45,295 bases of DNA, taken from contig CAMXAU010000023.1 in NCBI GenBank assembly GCA_947179325.1, positions 1-45,295 on the forward strand. Direction: 5' to 3'. Positions 8,703-20,011 of the stretch are shown one piece after another. The notes under the pieces are model-generated. The model was not told where the DNA came from. It saw only the letters and a program-made list of their open reading frames with translations, and ran no database searches. A program made the translations under genes and the position numbers. The stretch comes from an uncultured Bacteroidales bacterium (GTDB lineage: Bacteria > Bacteroidota > Bacteroidia > Bacteroidales > UBA932). How positions within the stretch are numbered: position 1 is the stretch's first letter; each line of letters begins with the position of its first letter.

Positions 8703-11700
8703 CTAAAGGTTGTTCATAGCCTTCTGGTACTCCTCCATCGGAGCTACAAGAATTTCCTGGAAATCCTTCTGGCCGGTACCGGCAGGGATTGCATGTCCGC
8801 AGATCACGTTCTCCTTCAAGCCCTCCAGTGTGTCGATACGGCCACGGATAGCGGCCTCGCTGAGCACCTTGGTAGTTTCCTGGAATGAAGCTGCAGAAAT
8901 GAAGCTGCTGGTCTTCAATGCCGCCCTTGTGATACCCTGGAGAACCTGGCTCGCTGTAGCCGGCTTCGCCTCGCGGAGGACCATCATCTTCAGTCCCTGG
9001 CGGTCAAGTGAAGAGTTCTCGCTCCTCATCTCACGCGCAGAGATGATGTCACCTTCCTCGAAATTCTGCGAATCGCCTGCGTCAACAACATAGAACTTGC
9101 CATAGATCCTGTCATTTGTATCCATGAAGTTCCACTTGTCCACAAGCTCCTCCTGAAGGAATTCTGTGTCACCTGGATCATTGATCTGTACCTTGCGCAT
9201 CATCTGGCGAACGATAATCTCAAAGTGCTTGTCATTGATCTTCACACCCTGGAGACGGTAAACCTCCTGGATTTCATTGACAATGTACTCCTGTACCTTG
9301 ATAGGTCCGAGGATGCTGAGAATATCTGTAGGAGAGACAGCGCCGTCTGAAAGCCTCATGCCGGCCTTCACATAGTCGTTCTCCTGCACCAGGATCTGCT
9401 TGGTAAGAGGAACGAGATAGCGTTTCTCAAGACCGGTCTTGTTCCTGATGATGATCTCCCTGTTACCCCTCTTGATCTTGCCCATGATAACCTCTCCGTT
9501 GATTTCGGAAACGATTGCAGGGTTAGACGGGTTACGTGCCTCAAACAGCTCAGTGACACGAGGAAGACCTCCGGTGATATCGCTTGACTTACCGATTGCA
9601 CGAGGAATCTTGATGATGATGTCTCCGACCTTGACGTCATCGCCGTCATTCACCATGATATGTGCACCGACAGGCAGGTTGTACTGCTTCTTGCTCTCAC
9701 CGTTCTCGTCAACGATATTGATAGAAGGGTTCTTTGTCTTGTCACGTGACTCGATGATGACCTTGTCCCTGTTGAGAGAATATTCATCAGCCATCTCCTC
9801 ACGGAATGTGACACCGTCAATCATGCTGTCAAAACGTGCCTTACCGGCAGTCTCGATGATTGTGATGGCGTTGTAGGCATCCCACTCACAGATGAGGTCA
9901 CCATTGACAACCTTGTCACCGTCCTTCTTGTAAAGCACAGAGCCATAAGGGACATCGTACTGTGAGAATGTGATTCCGGTATTCTCGTCCACGATGCGGA
10001 CCTCAGTAGTACGGCTGACAACGACATCGCTGATGCTTCCGTCATTGTTGACCCTCTCGATTGTACGAAGTTCCTCGAACATGAGCTTACCATTGTACTT
10101 CGAGCTGATAGAGCTTTCTGAAGCGGTACTTGAAGCGGTACCTCCGACGTGGAAAGTACGGAGAGTAAGCTGTGTACCAGGCTCACCGATAGACTGTGCT
10201 GCGATGACACCGACAACCTCTCCCTTCTCGACCATCCTTCCTGAAGCAAGGTTACGTCCGTAGCATTTTGCGCAGACACCTTTGCGTGACTCGCATGTAA
10301 GCACTGAACGGATCTCAACCTGCTCGATAGGGAGCGACTCGATGAGGTTTGCAACGTCCTCTGTTATCTCCTCGCCAGCCGGAAGTATAAGTTCTCCGGT
10401 AAGAGGGTTGAATATATCGTGTACTGATGTACGTCCGAGAATCCTTTCACCAAGTGACTCAACAATCTCGTCCTTGCTCTTGATAGCTGTAGCGATAAGG
10501 CCACGGAGTGTACCGCAGTCCTGCTCGTTGATGATGACGTCATGCGAGACGTCAACAAGACGACGGGTCAGGTAACCTGCATCGGCTGTCTTCAGCGCGG
10601 TATCGGCAAGACCTTTACGTGCACCGTGGGTTCCGATGAAGTACTCGAGCACTGACATACCCTCCTTAAGGTTGGATATGACAGGGTTCTCGATAATCTC
10701 TGCACCCTGGCCACCGGATTTCTGAGGCTTCGCCATCAATCCACGCATACCGCAGAGCTGCTTGATCTGCTGAGTTGAACCACGGGCTCCGGAATCAAGC
10801 ATCATGTATACAGGGTTGAATCCCTGCTGGTCGCTTGAAATCTGCTTCTCGACGATACCTGTAATCTGGTTGTCGATAGAAGTCCAGAGGTCAATCACCT
10901 TATTGTAGCGCTCGTTGTTGGTGATGAATCCCATCGCGAAGTTGTTCTTGATCTCCTCGACAGTCTTGTATCCGTTGTCGATAAGGCCTTTCTTCTCTTC
11001 AGGGATGATGACATCACCGAGGTTGAATGAGAGACCTCCCTTGAATGCCATTGTATATCCAAGATCCTTGATGTCATCGAGGAACTGTGCAGTCCTTGCG
11101 ACACCGGTATTCTTGATGACAAGGGAGATAATCTTCCTGAGCGATTTCTTTCCGAGAATCTCGTTGATATAAGGTACCTCCTGAGGAACAAGCTGGTTGA
11201 CAATGATCCTTCCCGGAGTTGTCTCTACCATCTCATATCCTTCCTCAAGATTCATCTTGTTCTTAGGAAGCCTTACCTTGATCTTCGCGTGAATCTCAAT
11301 GGCTTTCTCATTGAGGGCAATGATGACCTCCTTAGGGCCATAGAACCTCATTCCTTCTCCCTTTACGCCTGGACGCGCCTTGGTTATGTAGTACAGACCG
11401 AGCACCATGTCCTGTGAAGGGACTGTGATAGGCGTACCGTTGGCAGGGTTAAGGATGTTATGCGAGCCGAGCATGAGGAGCTGTGCCTCAAGGATAGCCG
11501 CATTTCCGAGAGGAAGATGCACCGCCATCTGGTCACCGTCGAAGTCGGCGTTGAATGCCGTACATGCAAGCGGATGCAGCTGGATAGCCTTACCCTCGAT
11601 CATCTTAGGCTGGAAGGCCTGGATACCGAGCCTGTGGAGTGTAGGTGCACGGTTAAGGAGGACCGGATGCCCCTTCATCACATTCTCGAGGATATCCCAT

Positions 11701-12950
11701 ATAACAGGGTCCTTCCTGTCCACAATCTTCTTCGCAGACTTCACTGTCTTCACGATACCTCTTTCAATCAGTTTCCTGATGATGAATGGCTTGTAAAGCT
11801 CAGCAGCCATGAATTTAGGAAGACCGCACTCATGCATCTTAAGCTCTGGACCGACAACGATAACTGAACGTGCAGAATAGTCGACACGCTTACCGAGGAG
11901 GTTCTGGCGGAAACGTCCCTGCTTTCCCTTGAGACTGTCTGAAAGTGACTTAAGTGTACGGTTTGCCTCGCTCTTTACTGCATTTGACTTCTTGGAGTTG
12001 TCAAAGAGTGAGTCCACGGCCTCCTGGAGCATACGCTTCTCGTTACGGAGAATGACCTCTGGAGCCTTGATCTCGATAAGCCTCTTCAGACGGTTGTTCC
12101 TGATGATAACCCTCCTGTAGAGGTCATTCAGGTCTGACGTCGCGAAACGGCCTCCATCAAGCGGAACGAGAGGACGGAGATCCGGAGGTGTCACAGGTAT
12201 AACCTTAAGAATCATCCATTCAGGACGGTTGATACCCTTTGACTCCTGGAACCATTTCACAATGCTGAGCCTCTTCAGAGCCTCGGCCTTGCGCTGCTGG
12301 GAAGTCTCCCTGAGCATCTTCTGGCGGAGTTCCTTAGCAAGTTCATCAATGTTGATCTCCTTAAGGAGCTCATAGATGGCCTCTGCTCCCATTCCTGCCC
12401 TGAACTTGTCAGGGTCGTCATTAGGGAGATTCTGGTTCTCCGGAATGCTGTCAATCAGGTCAAGATACTCTTCCTCAGAAAGGAGGTCCTGCTTTGCAGT
12501 CTCTGTCGCACCTGGATTTATTACGATATATTTCTCATAGTAAATCACTGACTCAAGCTTCTTTGCCGGTATTCCAAGAAGGGCGGCAATCTTGTTCGGT
12601 GCAGACTTGAAGTACCAGATATGCGCTACAGGTACAGTAAGCTCTATATGGCCCATCCTTTCCCTGCGGACCTTCTTCTCTGTAACCTCTACTCCGCATC
12701 GGTCGCAGACAATACCGCGATACCTGATCCTCTTGTATTTTCCGCAATGACATTCATAGTCTTTTGTAGGACCGAAGATCTTTTCGCAAAACAGACCATC
12801 CCTCTCAGGCTTGTAGGTCCTGTAGTTGACCGTCTCCGGCTTCAGGACCTCTCCTGAAGACCTCAGTTTGATGTCCTCAGGAGATGCGAGTGAGATGCTG
12901 ATCCTTTCGAAATTGCTCTTGACTTTATTTTCTTTATTAAAAGTAGGCAT
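8703..12950 (-). CDS. rpoC: DNA-directed RNA polymerase subunit beta'
   Basis: Forms half of the RNA polymerase active-site cleft. 1415 residues, a normal length for Bacteroidota. The N-terminal zinc site is visible as Cys67, Cys69, Cys82 and Cys85. The catalytic Mg-binding NADFDGD lies at 467-473, with the three aspartates intact. The trigger-loop/bridge-helix region with GARGS and GLMAKP, and the second cysteine cluster ([13 protein letters not shown]), are also present. The gene starts 29 bases after rpoB stops and is the last gene of the block before the terminator. Confidence 0.98.
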   Translation of the reverse strand: MPTFNKENKVKSNFERISISLASPEDIKLRSSGEVLKPETVNYRTYKPERDGLFCEKIFGPTKDYECHCGKYKRIRYRGIVCDRCGVEVTEKKVRRERMGHIELTVPVAHIWYFKSAPNKIAALLGIPAKKLESVIYYEKYIVINPGATETAKQDLLSEEEYLDLIDSIPENQNLPNDDPDKFRAGMGAEAIYELLKEINIDELAKELRQKMLRETSQQRKAEALKRLSIVKWFQESKGINRPEWMILKVIPVTPPDLRPLVPLDGGRFATSDLNDLYRRVIIRNNRLKRLIEIKAPEVILRNEKRMLQEAVDSLFDNSKKSNAVKSEANRTLKSLSDSLKGKQGRFRQNLLGKRVDYSARSVIVVGPELKMHECGLPKFMAAELYKPFIIRKLIERGIVKTVKSAKKIVDRKDPVIWDILENVMKGHPVLLNRAPTLHRLGIQAFQPKMIEGKAIQLHPLACTAFNADFDGDQMAVHLPLGNAAILEAQLLMLGSHNILNPANGTPITVPSQDMVLGLYYITKARPGVKGEGMRFYGPKEVIIALNEKAIEIHAKIKVRLPKNKMNLEEGYEMVETTPGRIIVNQLVPQEVPYINEILGKKSLRKIISLVIKNTGVARTAQFLDDIKDLGYTMAFKGGLSFNLGDVIIPEEKKGLIDNGYKTVEEIKNNFAMGFITNNERYNKVIDLWTSIDNQITGIVEKQISSDQQGFNPVYMMLDSGARGSTQQIKQLCGMRGLMAKPQKSGGQGAEIIENPVISNLKEGMSVLEYFIGTHGARKGLADTALKTADAGYLTRRLVDVSHDVIINEQDCGTLRGLIATAIKSKDEIVESLGERILGRTSVHDIFNPLTGELILPAGEEITEDVANLIESLPIEQVEIRSVLTCESRKGVCAKCYGRNLASGRMVEKGEVVGVIAAQSIGEPGTQLTLRTFHVGGTASSTASESSISSKYNGKLMFEELRTIERVNNDGSISDVVVSRTTEVRIVDENTGITFSQYDVPYGSVLYKKDGDKVVNGDLICEWDAYNAITIIETAGKARFDSMIDGVTFREEMADEYSLNRDKVIIESRDKTKNPSINIVDENGESKKQYNLPVGAHIMVNDGDDVKVGDIIIKIPRAIGKSSDITGGLPRVTELFEARNPSNPAIVSEINGEVIMGKIKRGNREIIIRNKTGLEKRYLVPLTKQILVQENDYVKAGMRLSDGAVSPTDILSILGPIKVQEYIVNEIQEVYRLQGVKINDKHFEIIVRQMMRKVQINDPGDTEFLQEELVDKWNFMDTNDRIYGKFYVVDAGDSQNFEEGDIISAREMRSENSSLDRQGLKMMVLREAKPATASQVLQGITRAALKTSSFISAASFQETTKVLSEAAIRGRIDTLEGLKENVICGHAIPAGTGQKDFQEILVAPMEEYQKAMNNL

Positions 12951-12979
12951 ATTCCTATAATTTCAAATTGTCAGAAAAA

Positions 12980-15900
12980 TTAATCCAAAGTTACTTTCAG
13001 TCCAAGACCTCTGAGTTCATGCAGGAGCACGTTGAGTGACTCTGGAATACCAGGGGTAGGCATAAGGTCTCCCTTGACGATAGCCTCGTAGGCCTTTGAC
13101 CTTCCGGTTACGTCATCGGATTTGACAGTGAGGATTTCCTGGAGCACATTTGACGCGCCGAATGCCTCAAGAGCCCATACCTCCATCTCTCCGAACCTCT
13201 GGCCTCCGAACTGTGCCTTACCTCCGAGAGGCTGCTGGGTGATAAGTGAATAAGGTCCGATAGAACGAGCATGCATCTTGTCGTCAACCATATGTCCAAG
13301 CTTGATCATATAGATGACTCCTACTGTTGCAGGCTGGTCGAACCAGTCACCTGTACCTCCGTCCCTCAGATATGTCTTACCATACCTTGGAAGACCTGCC
13401 TTGTCTGTGTACTCACAGATTTCATCAAGGCTTGCACCGTCGAAGATTGGTGTGCTGAACTTGACTCCAAGCTCTTCACCTGCCCATCCGAGGACTGTCT
13501 CATAGATCTGTCCGAGGTTCATACGTGAAGGCACACCGAGAGGGTTAAGTACAATGTCGACAGGAGTTCCGTCGGAAAGGAAAGGCATATCCTCGTCCCT
13601 TACGACCTTGGCAACGATACCCTTGTTACCGTGGCGTCCCGCCATCTTGTCACCGACCCTGATCTTTCTCTTCTTGGCAACATAGACTTTGGCAATCTGC
13701 ATTACCCCGTTAGGAAGTTCATCACCGACCTTGATCTTGTCAAGAGCCCTCTTATGCCTTGCAGCTGCCTCCTTGTAGGCGATGCAATAGTTGTTGATGA
13801 TATCCTTGATAAGGGTGTTTGTATTCTTGTCTGCAGTCCACTTGCTTGAGTTGATATCCTCGTAGTTTATCGAGCGGAGATCCTCTATAGTGATATCCTT
13901 GCCCTTTGCAATGATTTCAACTCCATAGAGGTCGCTTACACCGGCACTCTTCTTGCCCTCCACGAGGACAGCAAGCTTGCTGAGGAACTTCTCACGGAGC
14001 AGCTCGGCCTTCTTGTTGAATTCATCCTCCGCAATGTCAAGCTTAGCCTTCTGGTCTGCCTTGGCTCCCCTCTTGTTGCTTTCCTTTGCAACCTTTGAAT
14101 AGAGGGCTGTACCGATAACAGTACCGCTGAGTGAAGGTGTAGCCTTGAGTGAAGCGTCCTTTACATCACCGGCCTTGTCTCCGAATATGGCACGGAGAAG
14201 CTTCTCCTCCGGTGACGGGTCGCTCTCTCCCTTAGGAGTGATCTTTCCAATCATGATATCACCCGGATCGATATGAGCACCAATCCTGATAATACCGTTC
14301 TCGTCCAGATTCCTTGTAGCATCCTCGCTGACATTAGGGATATCTGATGTGAGCTCCTCCATACCGCGCTTGGTGTCACGTACTTCAGTTATGTATTCAT
14401 CAACATGTACTGAAGTGAGGACATCCCATCTGATCATCCTTTCAGAAAGCACGATAGCATCCTCGTAGTTATATCCTTTCCAAGGCATGAATGCCACTTT
14501 AAGGTTACGTCCAAGTGCGAGTTCACCTTTCTGCGTAGCATAGCCTTCTGTCATTATCTGGCCCTTCTCAAGCTTGTCACCCTTGCGGACAATAGGCTTG
14601 AGGAGTATAGTCGTACTCTGGTTGGTCCTTCTGAAGATAGGAAGCTTATATACGGTAATGTCCGGTGAAAAGCTTACAAACCTCTCATCGTCAGTACGGT
14701 CATATTTCACATGTATCTCCTTTGCATCAACATAGACAACCTCTCCGGTACGCTCTGCGATAATCTGTGTCCTTGAATCATGGCAGACCCTCTCTTCAAG
14801 TCCGGTACCTACAATCGGAGACTCCGGATTAAGAAGCGGAACGGCCTGACGCATCATGTTGGCACCCATCAATGCACGGTGCGCATCATCATGCTCAAGG
14901 AACGGGATGAGCGAGGCTGCAACTGAAGCGATCTGGTTAGGAGCAACGTCCATATAGTTTACCTCACCCTTTGTAACAACAGGGAAGTCTGCCCCGTAAC
15001 GGCACAGGATCCTGTCCTCAAGGATATTTCCTTCGTCATCAAGCTTCACATTGGCAAGGGAGACCATCTGGTTCTCCTCCTCCTCAGCACTCATATACTG
15101 CCATCCGCCGCTGGTAAGGTCAACCTTTCCTTCCTCTACCTTGCGGTAAGGAGTCTCAATGAATCCAAGCTCATTTATCCTCGCATACACGCAGAGAGAC
15201 GAGATAAGTCCGATATTCGGACCCTCAGGAGTCTCGATAGGGCAAAGACGTCCATAATGGGTATAGTGCACGTCCCTGACCTCGAATCCGGCCCTCTCCC
15301 TTGAAAGACCTCCAGGACCGAGCGCAGAGAGACGGCGCTTGTGTGTCATCTCGGAAAGCGGGTTGGTCTGGTCCATGAACTGTGAAAGCTGGCTCGTTCC
15401 GAAGAATGAGTTGATCACAGATGAAAGAGTCTTCGCATTGATGAGGTCAATCGGGGCAAACTGCTCGCTGTCGCGCACGTTCATCCTCTCACGGATAGTC
15501 CTCGCCATCCTTGAAAGACCTACGCTGAACTGGTTTGCAAGCTGCTCTCCGACAGTCCTGATACGCCTGTTGCTCAAGTGGTCGATATCATCAACAATCG
15601 CCTTTGAGTTGATAAGCTGGATCAGGTATTTGATAATCTCGATGATGTCTGTGTTGGTCAGAACCCTTGTATTCTCATCGATTGTAAGGTTGAGCTTCTT
15701 GTTGAGACGGTAACGTCCCACATCTCCAAGGTCATACCTCTTCTCTGAGAAGAAAAGCTTGTCAATGACATCCCTTGCAGTAGCCTCATCAGGCGGTTCC
15801 GAGTTACGGAGCTGCTTATAGATGTAGTTGATGGCCTCAGTCTCTGTATTGGTAGGGTCCTTCTGGAGAGTATTGTAGATGATGGCGTACTCATTTACAT

Positions 15901-16801
15901 TGGTCTCTTCCTTCTGGAGAAGTATTGTCTTGACATCGGTCTCGGCAAGCTTCTCTATAGTGTCATCGCAGAGGATCTCGCCACGCTCAACGATAGGCAT
16001 TGTCCTCTCCACTGGAATGACCTCACCTGTATCCTCATCCACGAAGTCCTCAATCCATGTCTTGAGCACCTTGGCCGCAAGCTTCCTGCCCTCATTCTGT
16101 TTAAGGTTCTCTGGAGTGGCCTCTATCTCGTCAGCCAGTCCGAATATGTCTATGATGTCCTTGTCGCCGTTGAATCCAATGGCACGGAGAAGGGTTGTTA
16201 CAGGTAATTTCTTCTTACGGTCGATGTATGCATACATGACATTGTTGATGTCTGTAGCAAACTCAATCCATGATCCCTTGAAAGGGATAATCCTTGCAGA
16301 ATACAGCTTGGTACCGTTTGCATGGAGACTCTGTCCAAAGAAGACACCCGGTGACCTGTGGAGCTGTGATACTATAATTCTTTCTGATCCGTTGATAACG
16401 AACGTTCCTGCAGGGGTCATGTACGGAATATTCCCGAGATAAACGTCCTGAACTTTCGTCTCGAAGTCCTCGTGCTCCGAATCACTGCACGAAAGGCGAA
16501 GCTTTGCCTTGAGAGGCACATTGTAGGTCAACCCTCTTTCAAGACACTCATCGATTGAATACTGTGGAGGATCGATAAAATAATCGATGAATTCAAGTTT
16601 GTAGTTATTCCTTGTATCCTCGATTGGAAATATCTCCATAAATACCTGGTACAGGCCCTCATTACGCCTGTTTTCCGGTGTACTGTCAAGCTGGAAGAAA
16701 TCACGGAATGACTTCAGCTGCACCTCGAGCAGATCAGGATATTCAAGGAGAATTTTTGATGATGCGAATGAAACTCGCTGTTTATTAGACTTTTGTGACA
16801 T
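12980..16801 (-). CDS. rpoB: DNA-directed RNA polymerase subunit beta
   Basis: Second large RNA polymerase subunit, 1273 residues. The rifampicin-binding region reads [20 protein letters not shown] and looks wild type, with no typical resistance substitution in the Asp, His or Ser positions. Other landmarks: [17 protein letters not shown], the [10 protein letters not shown] loop near the C-terminus and [21 protein letters not shown]. It follows rplL after a 106-base gap that holds a strong hairpin (16846-16875), which may set how much rpoBC is made relative to L10/L12. Confidence 0.98.
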   Translation of the reverse strand: MSQKSNKQRVSFASSKILLEYPDLLEVQLKSFRDFFQLDSTPENRRNEGLYQVFMEIFPIEDTRNNYKLEFIDYFIDPPQYSIDECLERGLTYNVPLKAKLRLSCSDSEHEDFETKVQDVYLGNIPYMTPAGTFVINGSERIIVSQLHRSPGVFFGQSLHANGTKLYSARIIPFKGSWIEFATDINNVMYAYIDRKKKLPVTTLLRAIGFNGDKDIIDIFGLADEIEATPENLKQNEGRKLAAKVLKTWIEDFVDEDTGEVIPVERTMPIVERGEILCDDTIEKLAETDVKTILLQKEETNVNEYAIIYNTLQKDPTNTETEAINYIYKQLRNSEPPDEATARDVIDKLFFSEKRYDLGDVGRYRLNKKLNLTIDENTRVLTNTDIIEIIKYLIQLINSKAIVDDIDHLSNRRIRTVGEQLANQFSVGLSRMARTIRERMNVRDSEQFAPIDLINAKTLSSVINSFFGTSQLSQFMDQTNPLSEMTHKRRLSALGPGGLSRERAGFEVRDVHYTHYGRLCPIETPEGPNIGLISSLCVYARINELGFIETPYRKVEEGKVDLTSGGWQYMSAEEEENQMVSLANVKLDDEGNILEDRILCRYGADFPVVTKGEVNYMDVAPNQIASVAASLIPFLEHDDAHRALMGANMMRQAVPLLNPESPIVGTGLEERVCHDSRTQIIAERTGEVVYVDAKEIHVKYDRTDDERFVSFSPDITVYKLPIFRRTNQSTTILLKPIVRKGDKLEKGQIMTEGYATQKGELALGRNLKVAFMPWKGYNYEDAIVLSERMIRWDVLTSVHVDEYITEVRDTKRGMEELTSDIPNVSEDATRNLDENGIIRIGAHIDPGDIMIGKITPKGESDPSPEEKLLRAIFGDKAGDVKDASLKATPSLSGTVIGTALYSKVAKESNKRGAKADQKAKLDIAEDEFNKKAELLREKFLSKLAVLVEGKKSAGVSDLYGVEIIAKGKDITIEDLRSINYEDINSSKWTADKNTNTLIKDIINNYCIAYKEAAARHKRALDKIKVGDELPNGVMQIAKVYVAKKRKIRVGDKMAGRHGNKGIVAKVVRDEDMPFLSDGTPVDIVLNPLGVPSRMNLGQIYETVLGWAGEELGVKFSTPIFDGASLDEICEYTDKAGLPRYGKTYLRDGGTGDWFDQPATVGVIYMIKLGHMVDDKMHARSIGPYSLITQQPLGGKAQFGGQRFGEMEVWALEAFGASNVLQEILTVKSDDVTGRSKAYEAIVKGDLMPTPGIPESLNVLLHELRGLGLKVTLD

Positions 16802-16841
16802 CGTACTGTGTCTTTGTTATAGAGAAAAACTTAAATACGAC

Positions 16842-16875
16842 AAAAAGGTTTAGGGCCTAGTCCGACCCTAAACCT
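16842..16875 (-). terminator. Terminator-like attenuator between rplL and rpoB
   Basis: AGGTTTAGGG (16846-16855) and CCCTAAACCT (16866-16875) make a perfect 10-bp stem with a 10-base loop. On the minus strand it is followed by TTTTTG. It lies 33 bases after rplL and 41 bases before rpoB. As rpoB has no clear own promoter in the gap, this is best read as a partial terminator. Confidence 0.7.
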
Positions 16876-16907
16876 GACTCATATTCCCTTAAAAGGGAGC
16901 GGTGAAG

Positions 16908-17285
16908 TTACTTAACCTCAACTTCAGCACCCTGCTCCTCAAGGGCAGCCTTAACCTGCTCAGCCTCAGCCTTAGATACTTTCTCCTTAACGATAGCATC
17001 TGGAGCCTTGTCTACGAGGTCTTTTGCCTCTTTAAGTCCAAGACCTGTAATCTCTTTAACAGCCTTTACAACGCCAAGTTTAGCCTGGCCAGCTGATTTA
17101 AGGATTACGTTGAACTCAGTCTGCTCAGCAGCAGCAGCCTCGCCAGCTGCAGCTGGTGCAGCAACTGCTACAGCAGCAGCTGCAGGCTCGATTCCATACT
17201 CATCTTTGAGGATCTGTGCAAGTTCCTGAACGTCTTTTACAGAAAGGTTTACCAACTCTTCTGCAAGTGCTTTAATATCTGCCAT
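16908..17285 (-). CDS. rplL: 50S ribosomal protein L7/L12
   Basis: Forms the ribosomal stalk that recruits translation factors. 125 residues: an N-terminal dimerisation domain, an Ala-rich hinge at about 35-55 (repeated [11 protein letters not shown]), and the C-terminal factor-binding domain with [16 protein letters not shown] and [12 protein letters not shown]. The rplJ-rplL spacing is 30 bases. The attenuator-like hairpin lies just downstream. Confidence 0.98.
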   Translation of the reverse strand: MADIKALAEELVNLSVKDVQELAQILKDEYGIEPAAAAVAVAAPAAAGEAAAAEQTEFNVILKSAGQAKLGVVKAVKEITGLGLKEAKDLVDKAPDAIVKEKVSKAEAEQVKAALEEQGAEVEVK

Positions 17286-17315
17286 AATTTTTAATATTTA
17301 AATAGTTTATGATTA

Positions 17316-17840
17316 TTATTCTCTTTCTGAAAGTGTCTTCACGAGGCCTGCAATAGTTCCACCTGCTGACTGCAGAGCAGAAATAACGTTGCGTGCAGGT
17401 GACTGGAGGAGTCCGATAACGTCTCCGATGAGTTCCTCACGTGACTTGATGTTGCAAAGCTCGTTAAGCTTGTCTGCACCTACAAAAGCGCACTCCTGAA
17501 CGTAAGCTCCCTTAAGAGCTGGTTTCTCAGAACCTGCATCGTTATACTTCTTGATAAGTTTTGCAGGAGCATTAGGAGTCTCTGTATACATTACAGCTGT
17601 AGGTCCTTCAAGAACAGGAAGGAGAAGATTCAACTCCTCTGTTTCCATACCGTTGAACGCCTTGTGAAGAAGAGTGTTCTTGGTAACTACAAGCTTAATG
17701 TTCTTCTCGAAGCAGTCGCGGCGAAGTTTCGCTGTCTGCTCAGCATTGAGTCCGGAGATATCAGTGATATAGAAGTTTGGAGTCTCCTGGATCTGTGCTG
17801 CGATAGATTCAATTATCTGGGCTTTTTCTTCTTTTCTCAT
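17316..17840 (-). CDS. rplJ: 50S ribosomal protein L10
   Basis: Anchors the L7/L12 dimers to the ribosome. 174 residues, normal length. Visible: the N-terminal MRKEEKAQIIESI, the rRNA-binding region LRRDCFEKNIKLVVTKNTLL and a C-terminal helix rich in Ala/Leu that binds L12. Only 24 bases separate it from rplA, so there is little room for the long L10-binding leader known from Enterobacteria, at least directly in front of this gene. Confidence 0.97.
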   Translation of the reverse strand: MRKEEKAQIIESIAAQIQETPNFYITDISGLNAEQTAKLRRDCFEKNIKLVVTKNTLLHKAFNGMETEELNLLLPVLEGPTAVMYTETPNAPAKLIKKYNDAGSEKPALKGAYVQECAFVGADKLNELCNIKSREELIGDVIGLLQSPARNVISALQSAGGTIAGLVKTLSERE

Positions 17841-17864
17841 AACATTGAATTTTATTACTCAGCA

Positions 17865-18557
17865 CTACTCTACTGTCTTGATATCTACATGAATTCCTGG
17901 ACTCATTGTAGTACAGATTGAAATACCTCTCAGATATGTACCCTTGAGGGTCTGAGGTTTCAGTTTCAAGATTGCAGAAATCAGTTCCTGCGCATTGTCG
18001 CATATCTGCGCTGCTGTGAAAGAAGCCTTTCCTATAGCTGCGTGAACGATACCTGTCTTGTCTACCTTGAAGTCAATCTTACCTGCCTTAACTTCCTTTA
18101 CAGCTGTACCTACTTCCATAGTTACAGTTCCTGTCTTAGGGTTAGGCATCAGTCCCCTAGGACCGAGAATCCTACCTATGGCACCAACCTTTGCCATTAC
18201 TGACGGAGTACAGATGATGACATCAACGTCAGTCCATCCACCCTTGATCTTGTCAATATACTCATCAAGACCTACAAAATCAGCTCCAGCCTCTTTAGCC
18301 TCGTTCTCCTTGTCCGGTGTACAGAGTACAAGAACCCTTGTCTGCTTACCGGTTCCGTGAGGAAGTGTAACGACGCCACGTACCATCTGATTAGCCTTGC
18401 GCGGGTCAACACCAAGGTTAACTGCGAGCTCTACTGAAGCATCAAATTTTGTAAAGGTAATCTCCTTTACAAGCTCACATGCCTCTGCCAACTTGTACTC
18501 TTTGGCAGCATCATATTTTGCTGCCACCATTTTCTGGTTTTTAGTAAGTTTACTCAT
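17865..18557 (-). CDS. rplA: 50S ribosomal protein L1
   Basis: Binds 23S rRNA at the L1 stalk and can repress its own operon in many bacteria. I chose the ATG at 18557 ([10 protein letters not shown]), which gives 230 residues, the usual length. The upstream in-frame ATG at 18593 would overlap rplK by 23 bases and add a non-conserved 12-residue extension. Landmarks: [20 protein letters not shown] near 50-70 and the L1 signature near 120-135 ([18 protein letters not shown]). The gap to rplK is 13 bases. Confidence 0.97.
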   Translation of the reverse strand: MSKLTKNQKMVAAKYDAAKEYKLAEACELVKEITFTKFDASVELAVNLGVDPRKANQMVRGVVTLPHGTGKQTRVLVLCTPDKENEAKEAGADFVGLDEYIDKIKGGWTDVDVIICTPSVMAKVGAIGRILGPRGLMPNPKTGTVTMEVGTAVKEVKAGKIDFKVDKTGIVHAAIGKASFTAAQICDNAQELISAILKLKPQTLKGTYLRGISICTTMSPGIHVDIKTVE

Positions 18558-18570
18558 TTGCGTGTGATTT

Positions 18571-19014
18571 TTAGATGTCAGCAGGGAACTCACCCTCGAC
18601 TTTGATACCCATACTTCTCGCTGTACCAGCGACCATTGTCATTGCAGACTTGAGTGTAAATGCATTCATATCCGGCATTTTGCTCTCTGCAATCGCCTTT
18701 ACCTGGTCCCAGGTTATTGTTGCGACTTTCTTTCTGTTCGGTTCAGCAGATCCTGTGCTGATTTTTGCAGCTTCCTTAAGCTGTACTGCTACAGGTGGCT
18801 GCTTAACCTCGAATGAGAAAGACTTGTCACTGTAGACTGTAATAACAACCGGCAGTACTTTTCCAGCAGAATCCTGTGTGCGAGCATTGAACTGCTTGCA
18901 GAAATCCATTATGTTCAATCCTTTTGAACCAAGGGCTGGTCCTACTGGAGGTGATGGATTGGCTGCGCCACCTTTGATCTGGAGTTTAATAAATCCGGTA
19001 ACTTCTTTTGCCAT
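18571..19014 (-). CDS. rplK: 50S ribosomal protein L11
   Basis: Part of the GTPase-associated centre, 147 residues. Landmarks: N-terminal [33 protein letters not shown], and the C-terminal rRNA-binding [15 protein letters not shown]. It starts 9 bases after nusG stops, in the classic secE-nusG-rplK-rplA-rplJ-rplL order. Confidence 0.98.
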   Translation of the reverse strand: MAKEVTGFIKLQIKGGAANPSPPVGPALGSKGLNIMDFCKQFNARTQDSAGKVLPVVITVYSDKSFSFEVKQPPVAVQLKEAAKISTGSAEPNRKKVATITWDQVKAIAESKMPDMNAFTLKSAMTMVAGTARSMGIKVEGEFPADI

Positions 19015-19023
19015 GATTTTTGA

Positions 19024-19608
19024 TTATTCTTTAGTTACTTGTGTAAAGTTGAGTTCAAGCAGAGTCTTTCTTCCGAAGATCATGACCATGACCTTGAGCT
19101 TGCTTCTGTCTTCAACAATTTCCTCGACTGTTCCGTCAAAGCCGTTGAATGGGCCATCAGTAATCTTTACTGCCTCGCCTACTGCATAGTCAACGATAGT
19201 CTCGCCATCGCCGGCCGCAATCTCATCCTGTTCTCCGAGAATTCTCTTTACTTCGGAATCCCTGAGTGGAATAGGAATCTTTTCTTCCTGAGCTTTACCT
19301 GAGCCTTTGCCTACGTCACGTTTCTCTGTAAGGAAACCCGACATGTGAGGTACCTCATTCCTGATGATATACTGGAGTTCGCCTGTCAGCTCCGCCTCAA
19401 TAAGCACATATCCCGGATAGAACAACCTCTCTGTACAGATACGTTTTCCATCGCGGATCTTATATACCTTTTCTGTTGGAACAAGAACCTGAGAAACCAG
19501 ATTCTGAAGGCCACATCTTTCTATCTCCTTCTCGAGATACTCTTTGGCTTTTTTCTCTTTCCCGCCTGCTGCGCGCAGCACATACCATTTCTTATTGCTC
19601 TCGCTCAT
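19024..19608 (-). CDS. nusG: Transcription termination/antitermination protein NusG
   Basis: Binds RNA polymerase and couples it to the ribosome or Rho. 194 residues: the N-terminal NGN domain (KKWYVLRAAGGKE at the start, LFYPGYVLIEA in the middle) and a C-terminal KOW domain (VGEAVKITDGPFNGFDGTVEE). It has the short insertion between domains seen in Bacteroidota. Starts 12 bases after secE. Confidence 0.97.
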   Translation of the reverse strand: MSESNKKWYVLRAAGGKEKKAKEYLEKEIERCGLQNLVSQVLVPTEKVYKIRDGKRICTERLFYPGYVLIEAELTGELQYIIRNEVPHMSGFLTEKRDVGKGSGKAQEEKIPIPLRDSEVKRILGEQDEIAAGDGETIVDYAVGEAVKITDGPFNGFDGTVEEIVEDRSKLKVMVMIFGRKTLLELNFTQVTKE

Positions 19609-19620
19609 AGTAAATAGGTA

Positions 19621-19809
19621 TTACAGTGTATAGATTACACGCATCAGATTTTCGAAAGCGTAATCCATAGCGAAGACAACAACAGCAAAAATCACAGAAG
19701 CGACCATTACAAGAAGTGCAGAACTCTGCAGATCTTTCCATGATGGCCATGTGACTTTCTTTGTCAGCTCCACATAGGATTCTTTAAGATAGTTAATAAA
19801 CTTTCTCAT
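19621..19809 (-). CDS. secE: Preprotein translocase subunit SecE
   Basis: Small essential part of the SecYEG export channel. 62 residues: an amphipathic N-terminal helix with YVELTKKVTWPSW, the conserved SecE core, followed by one membrane segment (about 31-50). This single-span form is typical outside Enterobacteria. It lies between tRNA-Trp and nusG, the standard position. Confidence 0.95.
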   Translation of the reverse strand: MRKFINYLKESYVELTKKVTWPSWKDLQSSALLVMVASVIFAVVVFAMDYAFENLMRVIYTL

Positions 19810-19892
19810 CTTTACTTTTAATGGACGCCACAGATTGGAAGCTTGATGCAGCGTCTGTTAAACATTACCAAATCGTAACCTTTGATATTTTG

Positions 19893-19963
19893 CAGGGGAA
19901 CCAGGATTCGAACCCAGACTAAAGGTTTTGGAGACCTCTGTACTACCCTTATACTATTCCCCT
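19893..19963 (-). tRNA. tRNA-Trp (CCA)
   Basis: 71 bases on the minus strand. Acceptor AGGGGAA pairs fully with TTCCCCT; discriminator G; 3' CCA not encoded. The anticodon loop CTCCAAA gives CCA. The T-arm GGTTCGAATCC is standard. The mature 5' end directly abuts the T-tract of the tuf terminator. Confidence 0.97.
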
Positions 19964-19996
19964 AAAAAAGTGGGTGTTCTTTTTCAGGACACCCAC
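19964..19996 (-). terminator. Terminator after tuf, abutting tRNA-Trp
   Basis: GTGGGTGTTC (19970-19979) and GGACACCCAC (19987-19996) form a 10-bp stem with one G-U pair and a 7-base loop. On the minus strand TTTTTT (19964-19969) follows immediately, and the next base is the first of tRNA-Trp. Confidence 0.8.
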
Positions 19997-20011
19997 CTGA
20001 TTTATCTTGAA

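Noticed and set aside
12980..16801. Rifampicin-resistance substitutions in rpoB
   Set aside because: The cluster region [20 protein letters not shown] looks like an ordinary wild-type sequence.
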